Of a stretch of DNA of 10,701 nucleotides, positions 6,668 through 10,701 are shown in pieces. The DNA comes from Actinomycetota bacterium (GTDB lineage Bacteria; Actinomycetota; Actinomycetes; JACCUZ01), in NCBI GenBank assembly GCA_030841245.1, contig JAVEDG010000098.1:1-10701 (forward strand), read 5' to 3'. The position numbers were made by a program, and so were the translations under genes. Each line of letters begins with the position of its first letter. The stretch's first letter is position 1. Below the pieces are notes generated by a model, which was given only the letters and a program-made list of their open reading frames with translations, was not told where the DNA came from and searched no databases.

Positions 6668-7039
6668 ATGAGCGAGAAGCCCGAGATCGACTTCCCTGGC
6701 GGAGAACCCCCCACGGAGCTCCAGGTCACCGACCTGACCGAGGGCGACGGGGCAGAGGCCACGTCGGGCCGGACGGCGGTCGTCCACTACGTCGGCGTCG
6801 CGTTCTCGACCGGCGAGGAGTTCGACGCGTCGTGGAACCGAGGGGAGCCGTTCACGTTCCCGCTCGGCGCCGGCAACGTGATCGCCGGCTGGGACCAGGG
6901 CGTCGTCGGCATGAAGGTCGGCGGGAGGCGCCATCTGGTGATCCCTCCGCGGCTGGGCTACGGCGACCGTGGCGCCGGCTCGGCGATCCCGCCCGGAGAG
7001 ACGTTGATCTTCGTGGTGGACCTGCTCGACGTGCGCTGA
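6668..7039 (+). CDS. Cytoplasmic FKBP-type peptidyl-prolyl isomerase
   Basis: Single-domain FKBP12-like proline isomerase of 123 residues with no signal peptide, hence cytoplasmic. Essentially all residues of the FKBP active pocket are visible: Tyr41 (VHYVG), Phe52-Asp53 (EFDAS), Arg58, Phe62, Val71-Ile72 and Trp75 in NVIAGWDQG, Tyr98 in GYGDRGAG, Ile107 (AIPP) and Phe115 (LIFVVDLLDVR). The roughly 25-residue N-terminal lead-in before the domain is usual for bacterial single-domain FKBPs. The start at 6668 is supported by GAAGGA 9 nt upstream. It follows the two-domain FKBP lipoprotein by 76 nt and precedes pafB by 69 nt; it probably shares a transcript with the lipoprotein gene, giving one isomerase on each side of the membrane. 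Its TGA lies within an imperfect direct repeat. Confidence 0.95.
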   Translation: MSEKPEIDFPGGEPPTELQVTDLTEGDGAEATSGRTAVVHYVGVAFSTGEEFDASWNRGEPFTFPLGAGNVIAGWDQGVVGMKVGGRRHLVIPPRLGYGDRGAGSAIPPGETLIFVVDLLDVR

Positions 7040-7079
7040 GACGGGCGCGCTGCGCTGAGCTGAAACGGGCGCGCTGCGC
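7035..7079. repeat. Imperfect 21-nt direct repeat at FKBP stop
   Basis: Segments 7035-7055 and 7059-7079 match at 20 of 21 positions; the only difference is 7040 (G) against 7064 (A). The core shared 15-mer is ACGGGCGCGCTGCGC. The first copy includes the FKBP TGA stop (7037-7039). The second copy ends 15 nt before the pafB -10 element, so the duplication makes up most of the upstream region of that promoter. Confidence 0.85.
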
Positions 7080-7094
7080 CAGGTGGGGAACAGG

Positions 7095-7109
7095 TAGGTT
7101 CGGTAGCCG
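7095..7109 (+). promoter_or_regulatory. Likely leaderless promoter of pafB
   Basis: TAGGTT (7095-7100) fits TAnnnT and is followed by 8 nt before the GTG start at 7109, with no Shine-Dalgarno sequence at usable spacing. Transcription would begin at or within about 2 nt of the start codon. No clear -35 element is seen. Confidence 0.45.
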
Positions 7110-8104
7110 TGTCGGCACAGAAGACCGAGCGGCTGCTCAACCTGGTGATCTGCCTGCTCGCCACCCGCCAGTTCCTGGCCAAGGAGGCGATCCGCGACGC
7201 CGTCCCGCAGTACGCCGAGTGCCGCACCGACGAGGCCTTCGAGCGGATGTTCGAGCGGGACAAGGAAGAAGTCCGCGAGATGGGTATCCCGCTCGAGACC
7301 GGCAGCAACGACGCGTGGTTCGACGACGAGGTGGGTTACCGGGTCGACCGCAGCACCTACGCCCTGCCCGAGGTGACCTTCGAGCCGGACGAGCTCGCCG
7401 TGCTCGGCCTCGCCTCACGGGTTTGGCAGCAGGCCTCGCTGGCAGGGGCCGCCTCCCGGGCCCTGCTCAAGCTCAAGGCCGCCGGCGTGGAACCCGACGA
7501 GGAGTCCCTGCTCGGTGTCGAGCCGCGTGTGCGCACCAGCGAACCGGCCTTCGAGCCGCTCTACGCCGCCGTACGGGACCGGGCACCGGTCACGTTCCCC
7601 TACCGGGCCAGTCGCACCGGCTCGCTCACCGAGCGACACCTCGAGCCGTGGGGGATCGTCTCCTGGCACGGGCGGTGGTACGTCGTCGGCCACGACCGCG
7701 ACCGCCGGGCCACCAGGGTGTTCCGGCTCTCCCGCGTGATGGGACGGGTCCGAGCCATCGGCGAGCCAGGCTCGGTGCAGGTCCCCTCCGGCGTGGACTT
7801 CCGGGCCGAGGTGGCCACCCAGACCGACGAGGTGCCCAACAGGTCCGCCCGGCTCAAGGTCCGCACCGCGTCCGGTGTCGGCCTGCGCCGTCGGGCCACC
7901 CGGATCCATACGGGCGACGAGGGCTGGGACGAGATCGAGCTGGCCTTCGGCGACACGGAGGCGCTGGCCGAGTCGGTCGCCGGGTACGGCCCCGACGCAG
8001 TCGCGCTCGAACCCGCGGATCTGCGGGAGTCGGTCGTCCGCCGGCTGCAGGCGGTGGTCAGCGCCGCCGGTGCCTCCGGGATCGCCGCGGTGGCGCCCCG
8101 ATGA
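7109..8104 (+). CDS. pafB: WYL-domain transcriptional regulator PafB
   Basis: One half of the PafBC regulator. In mycobacteria PafB and PafC form a heterodimeric activator of the LexA/RecA-independent DNA-damage response; despite the name (proteasome accessory factor) they are not part of the protease. The 331-residue product has an N-terminal winged-helix region (about 1-80: TERLLNLVICLLATR, then FERMFERDKEEVREMGIPL), a middle helical linker, a WYL domain (about 145-235) with GRWYVVGHDRDR (Trp190-Tyr191) and FRLSRV (205-210), and a C-terminal WCX-type extension ending near 315. The GTG at 7109 matches the N terminus of known PafB proteins and follows a TAnnnT box. Its stop overlaps the pafC start by 4 nt, so the two are translationally coupled, which suits a heterodimer. 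Confidence 0.97.
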   Translation: MSAQKTERLLNLVICLLATRQFLAKEAIRDAVPQYAECRTDEAFERMFERDKEEVREMGIPLETGSNDAWFDDEVGYRVDRSTYALPEVTFEPDELAVLGLASRVWQQASLAGAASRALLKLKAAGVEPDEESLLGVEPRVRTSEPAFEPLYAAVRDRAPVTFPYRASRTGSLTERHLEPWGIVSWHGRWYVVGHDRDRRATRVFRLSRVMGRVRAIGEPGSVQVPSGVDFRAEVATQTDEVPNRSARLKVRTASGVGLRRRATRIHTGDEGWDEIELAFGDTEALAESVAGYGPDAVALEPADLRESVVRRLQAVVSAAGASGIAAVAPR

Positions 8105-9063
8105 GCGCCAGCGCGACCGAGCGGCTGTCCCGGCTGCTCGCGATGGTGCCCTACCTGCTGACGCGCCAAGGCATCCCGCTGGAGGAGGCCGCGCGGGAGT
8201 TCGGCATCTCGGCGCGCACCCTGGTCAAGGACCTGGAGCTGCTGTTCGTCTGCGGCACGCCGGGGCACCTGCCGGGCGACCTGATCGACGCCGAGTGGGA
8301 CGACGGTCACGTCTACTTGTCCAACGCCGACACCATCGCCCGGCCGCTGCGGCTCGGCGTCGACGAGGCACTCGCGCTCATCGTCGGCCTCCGCACGCTC
8401 GGGGAGGTGCCCGGCCTGCACGACCGGGACGCGCTCGAACGCACCCTGACCAAGCTGGAGGCGGCGGCAGGCGACGCGGCGCTCGCCAGCAGCCAGGTCG
8501 CCGTCGACGTCGAGGGCTCGGCGGAGGTGCTGGCAACGGCACGGGACGCACTGACCGCCCGACGGCGCGTGCATCTGACCTATTTCGTCCCGACCCGGGA
8601 CGAGACCACCGAGCGCGACGTCGACCTACTGCGGGTGCCGATGGTGGACGGCCGGTGGTACCTCGAAGGCTGGTGCCACCGGGCCGAGGCGGTGCGGCTG
8701 TTCCGCCTGGACCGGGTCGAGCGCATCGAGGTGCTGGCGGTGGCGGCGGACCCGCCGCCGCAGGCGGCCACGAGGGACCTCAGCGAGGGCTTGTTCGTGC
8801 CGTCGGCCGACGACACGCTGGTCGTCCTCGAGCTGGACCCGCCAGCCCACTGGGTGGCCGACTACTACCCGGTAGAGGAGGTGGTGGTCCGCCCGGACGA
8901 CGTGCTGGTGGTCCAGCTGCGCGCTGCCGACGGCCGCTGGCTTCGCAGCCTCGCCCTGCGCTTGGCCGGAGCACTACGGATCCTTGAACCGACCGAGCTC
9001 GCCGACGAGGTTTCCGAGCGTGCCCGGGCGGCGCTGGCCGCCTACGCCGTCCAGAAGGGCTAG
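8101..9063 (+). CDS. pafC: WYL-domain transcriptional regulator PafC
   Basis: Partner of PafB in the PafBC DNA-damage regulator; 320 residues with the same layout. An N-terminal helix-turn-helix (about 26-48: LEEAAREFGISARTLVKDLELL) is followed by a linker, then a WYL domain (about 142-215) with the full motif in GRWYLEGWC (Trp186-Tyr187-Leu188) and FRLDRV (201-206), then a C-terminal WCX-like region (about 235-310). The start is fixed by the ATGA overlap with pafB (ATG 8101-8103, TGA 8102-8104). The frame stays open upstream through pafB and into the FKBP gene, but that part is a shadow. The pairing arginines of WYL domains are thought to sense a nucleic-acid ligand; single-stranded DNA has been proposed for PafBC. 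The gene is followed by a 116-nt gap in which I see no gene. Confidence 0.97.
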   Translation: MSASATERLSRLLAMVPYLLTRQGIPLEEAAREFGISARTLVKDLELLFVCGTPGHLPGDLIDAEWDDGHVYLSNADTIARPLRLGVDEALALIVGLRTLGEVPGLHDRDALERTLTKLEAAAGDAALASSQVAVDVEGSAEVLATARDALTARRRVHLTYFVPTRDETTERDVDLLRVPMVDGRWYLEGWCHRAEAVRLFRLDRVERIEVLAVAADPPPQAATRDLSEGLFVPSADDTLVVLELDPPAHWVADYYPVEEVVVRPDDVLVVQLRAADGRWLRSLALRLAGALRILEPTELADEVSERARAALAAYAVQKG

Positions 9064-9167
9064 GCCGTTCGGACCGCTCGACCGGTACACCCGGACGGGA
9101 TTGCTCAAGCGCTCCCGCCGCCCTGCCGAACAACCAGGTGTCGCTCCAGGAGACGGACGGCAGGGAA

Positions 9168-9173
9168 GGGAGG
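9168..9173 (+). promoter_or_regulatory. Ribosome binding site of the zinc-ribbon gene
   Basis: GGGAGG lies 6 nt before the ATG at 9180 and decides this start over the GTG at 9138, which would put a 14-residue Arg/Glu-rich leader before MTTIKTSCPVCG and has no ribosome site of its own. Confidence 0.75.
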
Positions 9174-9179
9174 CGGGCC

Positions 9180-9512
9180 ATGACCACGATCAAGACGTCC
9201 TGCCCGGTCTGCGGGGACGTGGAGCTCAAGCCAGGCCAGATGCGCCTGGTCGTCTGCTCCCGCTCGGAGTGGTCGTTCTACGCCTTCAGCTGCACGACCT
9301 GCCGCGACGAGATCCGCAAGCCTGCCGACGAGGAGATCGTGGCCCTGCTGGTGTCCGGCGGAGTTGTCGCCGAGCAGTGGGTCATCCCGGCCGAAGCGCT
9401 CGAGGAGCACGACGGCGCGGCCATCACGTACGACGACGTGCTCGACTTCGCGCTGGGTCTGGACAGAGTCGACCTGCTCGCGTCGATGATCACGCCCCGC
9501 GTCCAGGCCTGA
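9180..9512 (+). CDS. Small zinc-ribbon protein, function unknown
   Basis: A 110-residue acidic protein I do not recognise by name. It begins with a zinc-ribbon-like layout: Cys8-Pro-Val-Cys11 and Cys38-Thr-Thr-Cys41 as the two knuckles, about 26 residues apart, with an extra Cys26 between them. The segment between (LKPGQMRLVVCSRSEWSFYAFSC) alternates as expected for beta strands of a ribbon. The second half (about 45-105) is rich in Asp/Glu with helical periodicity (DEEIVALLVSGG, then TYDDVLDFALGLDRVDLL). There is no signal peptide or membrane segment, so it is cytoplasmic. Small ribbons of this kind often contact nucleic acid or act as adaptors in protein complexes, but nothing here shows which. 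It lies between pafC and the tat genes. The coding call is supported by a strong ribosome site, codon bias and paired CxxC motifs. Confidence 0.85.
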   Translation: MTTIKTSCPVCGDVELKPGQMRLVVCSRSEWSFYAFSCTTCRDEIRKPADEEIVALLVSGGVVAEQWVIPAEALEEHDGAAITYDDVLDFALGLDRVDLLASMITPRVQA

Positions 9513-9561
9513 CGCCCACCCTCGCCCTCCCACCTGTGCGTCGCCCGCCGACGGCTGCCAC

Positions 9562-9574
9562 TAGGCTCGCCGGG
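9562..9574 (+). promoter_or_regulatory. Leaderless promoter of small membrane gene
   Basis: TAGGCT (9562-9567) fits TAnnnT and is followed by exactly 6 nt before the GTG at 9574, so transcription would start on the start codon itself. No Shine-Dalgarno sequence is present upstream of the GTG. Confidence 0.5.
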
Positions 9575-9825
9575 TGCTGTGGGCCTTGCTCTGGACCGTG
9601 CTCGGTCTCGGGGCGCTGGTCGTCCTGTTCCTCGTGGTGCGCCGGACCTGGCGCAAGGCACGGGCGCTGATCTCCGAGATGGGCACCGCCTCCGACCGGC
9701 TCGCCGCGGTCGCCGCGGTCGCCGCAGCCATCGAGGAGCTGGCCGACCCGGCGCAGCATGAGCCGCTGGCTTCTCGCTCGCGGCGGCCAAGGACCCGCCG
9801 CCGCCGGCCACCCGTCGTACGATGA
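9574..9825 (+). CDS. Small single-span membrane protein, unknown
   Basis: An 83-residue protein I cannot assign to a family. Residues 2-22 form one hydrophobic segment (LWALLWTVLGLGALVVLFLVV). The following RRTWRKAR is strongly basic, predicting the N terminus outside and the rest in the cytoplasm. Residues 30-55 form an alanine-rich helix likely to be a coiled coil, partly encoded by a 9-bp tandem repeat (AAVAAV). The tail (about 68-83) is Arg/Pro-rich. The layout resembles small DUF948-like actinobacterial membrane proteins, but this is only a shape match. The GTG start is supported by a leaderless TAnnnT box; its TGA (9823-9825) overlaps the likely tatA -10 box. Position 42 nt before tatA raises the possibility of a Tat-related role, without proof. 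Confidence 0.7.
   Translation: MLWALLWTVLGLGALVVLFLVVRRTWRKARALISEMGTASDRLAAVAAVAAAIEELADPAQHEPLASRSRRPRTRRRRPPVVR
9703..9729. repeat. 9-bp tandem repeat in small membrane gene
   Basis: GCCGCGGTC occurs at 9703-9711 and 9712-9720, with a diverged third copy (GCCGCAGCC) at 9721-9729. It encodes Ala-Ala-Val repeats in the predicted cytoplasmic helix of the host protein and keeps the reading frame. Confidence 0.8.
9818..9823 (+). promoter_or_regulatory. Possible tatA -10 box
   Basis: TACGAT fits TAnnnT and overlaps the first base of the preceding gene's TGA stop. Initiation near 9830 would give tatA a leader of about 38 nt containing its GAGGAG ribosome site (9855-9860). No clear -35 box is seen. 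Confidence 0.35.
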
Positions 9826-9867
9826 GCCACGGGCCGACCATCGACGCACCGACCGAGGAGACCACGC

Positions 9868-10155
9868 ATGGACAACTTGAGAGGCTGGGAGCTGGTCGTC
9901 ATCCTGGTCCTGCTCGTCGTGCTCTTCGGCGCCAAGCGGCTGCCCGACGCGAGCCGCTCCCTGGCCCGCTCGCTGCGGATCTTCAAGGCCGAGACCAAGG
10001 GACTGCGCGACGGTGAGACGCCTGAGAAGACGAGCGAGGCCGCCCCACCGGCACCGGCCGCGCAGCCGGAGCCGCGGCCGATCGAGAACACCGGTGGCAC
10101 GGGTGAGCCCGTGATCCACCAGAAGGCCCCCGAGGCAGAGCCGCGCGACCGCTGA
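9868..10155 (+). CDS. tatA: Sec-independent translocase protein TatA
   Basis: Pore-forming or membrane-thinning component of the twin-arginine translocase, which exports folded proteins across the cytoplasmic membrane. The 95-residue product has the canonical layout: a short N terminus with Glu8 in the membrane segment (WELVVILVLLVVLF, about 7-20), the FG hinge (Phe20-Gly21), then a basic amphipathic helix (AKRLPDASRSLARSLRIFKAETK, about 22-45) and a disordered Pro/Glu/Ala tail. The length and short N terminus fit TatA rather than TatB. The ATG is preceded by GAGGAG at 7-nt spacing. tatC follows after 49 nt, the usual actinobacterial tatA-tatC order, and the two are probably co-transcribed. 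Confidence 0.96.
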   Translation: MDNLRGWELVVILVLLVVLFGAKRLPDASRSLARSLRIFKAETKGLRDGETPEKTSEAAPPAPAAQPEPRPIENTGGTGEPVIHQKAPEAEPRDR

Positions 10156-10192
10156 GGTGCGCCGATCGCCCTCCTGATGCGGACTCCCTGCT

Positions 10193-10198
10193 GAGGGG
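10193..10198 (+). promoter_or_regulatory. Ribosome binding site of tatC
   Basis: GAGGGG lies 6 nt before the GTG at 10205 and supports that start. The next in-frame ATG (10265) falls at the conserved MPLIEHL motif and would remove a basic N-terminal leader. Confidence 0.65.
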
Positions 10199-10204
10199 AC
10201 CCCG

Positions 10205-10701
10205 GTGACCACGTCCGGCACCAGACGCCGCGGCTCCCGCCCGCCGCGCGATCCCGAGGGGCACATGCCTCTCATCGAGCACCTGCGCGAGCTGCGCAGG
10301 CGCGTCCTGATCAGCGTGGTCGCCCTGGTCCCGGGCATCGTCGTCGGCTGGATCTTCTACCCGCAGGTCTCGCACTTCCTCGCAGCGCCGGTCTGTGACC
10401 TTCCGTCGACCGGCAACGTGGGCAACGGGAAGTGCGGACCTCTCATCATCAACGGGCTGCTCGGGCCGTTCAACCTGCAGGTCAAGGTCGCGCTCGCGGT
10501 CGGGGTCCTCCTCGCCTGCCCGGTTTGGCTCTACGAGGTGTGGGCCTTCGTGACGCCCGGCCTGAAGCGCAACGAGCGGCGCTGGACCGCGGGCTTCCTG
10601 GCCACCGGCATCCCACTGTTCGTCGTCGGGGCCGCGGTCTGCTACCTGATCCTGCCGCGGGCCACCAAGCTGCTCCTGGGGTTCACACCGGACCAGGTCG
10701 G
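10205..10701 (+). CDS. tatC: Sec-independent translocase protein TatC (3' partial)
   Basis: Polytopic receptor of the twin-arginine translocase that binds the RR signal peptide. The first 165 codons are present and the frame is open to the right edge. Residues 1-20 are a basic Arg/Pro leader. MPLIEHLRELRRR (21-33) is the family's cytoplasmic N-terminal signature. A first membrane segment follows (about 34-52), then an extracytoplasmic loop with Cys64 and Cys77, then GPFNLQVKV, a second segment, and the PVWLYEVWAFVTPGLKRNERR motif in which Phe115, Leu120 and Glu124 match E. coli Phe94, Leu99 and Glu103 (signal-peptide binding). A third segment begins at about 128. The GTG start has GAGGGG 6 nt upstream. 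Based on family length, roughly 100-150 residues should lie beyond the window. Confidence 0.96.
   Translation, partial: MTTSGTRRRGSRPPRDPEGHMPLIEHLRELRRRVLISVVALVPGIVVGWIFYPQVSHFLAAPVCDLPSTGNVGNGKCGPLIINGLLGPFNLQVKVALAVGVLLACPVWLYEVWAFVTPGLKRNERRWTAGFLATGIPLFVVGAAVCYLILPRATKLLLGFTPDQV

Noticed and set aside
5551..6762. Minus-strand open frame (403 codons) opposite the FKBP lipoprotein
   Set aside because: Low-complexity Gly/Arg/Ala translation with no motif; the + strand holds a lipoprotein with lipobox and FKBP signature.
6832..8100. Upstream open extension of the pafC frame, making a 743-codon ORF
   Set aside because: This part is a shadow frame of the second FKBP gene and pafB. The real pafC starts at the ATGA overlap at 8101, where family similarity begins.
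9064..9179. Gap between pafC and the zinc-ribbon gene searched for a short gene, terminator or RNA
   Set aside because: Only short CCGG-type complementarities and a distant GTTCGG/CCGAAC pair; no convincing hairpin, promoter or ORF with a ribosome site.

Overview
This window is a high-GC actinobacterial chromosome segment carrying most of the Pup-proteasome gene neighbourhood and the start of the Tat protein-export genes. The proteins recognisable by eye (PrcB, PrcA, PafA, PafB, PafC, TatA, TatC), the strong G/C bias at third codon positions, the GTG starts and the TAnnnT-type leaderless starts all fit an actinomycete. PrcA and PrcB look closest to the Streptomyces/Frankia type, but I cannot name a genus. 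All convincing genes lie on the + strand. No stretch above 300 bases lacks a gene; the longest gap is 152 nt, between pafA and the first FKBP gene.

Layout: prcB (5' end outside the window; catalytic beta subunit), prcA (alpha subunit), then a membrane-anchored GGDEF-EAL protein of 766 residues, then pafA (Pup ligase). Next come an FKBP lipoprotein with two FKBP-like domains and a single-domain cytosolic FKBP. These are followed by the translationally coupled WYL regulators pafB and pafC, a small zinc-ribbon protein, a small single-span membrane protein, tatA, and the first 165 codons of tatC, which runs off the right edge.

How it fits together: PafA attaches Pup to substrate lysines, and the PrcBA 20S particle degrades pupylated proteins delivered by the Mpa/ARC ATPase (not in the window). 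PafBC is known in mycobacteria as a transcriptional activator of the LexA-independent DNA-damage response. The FKBPs are proline isomerases/chaperones, one of them outside the membrane. TatA/TatC export folded proteins. The FKBP, pafBC and tat linkage is, from memory, common in actinobacteria. The unusual element is the cyclic-di-GMP gene between prcA and pafA, which has intact-looking signature motifs for both making and breaking c-di-GMP. It separates pafA from the protease genes, and pafA here has what looks like its own leaderless promoter just downstream of a perfect inverted repeat.

Smaller signals: a perfect 28-bp tandem duplication over the prcB stop region, which creates an 8-bp all-GC hairpin before prcA; a second, imperfect 21-nt direct duplication at the stop codon of the second FKBP gene; and three start codons preceded at 6-8 nt by TAnnnT with no Shine-Dalgarno sequence. 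I saw no tRNA, rRNA, CRISPR array, IS element or attachment site. I did not find an obviously new multi-gene system; the c-di-GMP/proteasome association is the best lead.
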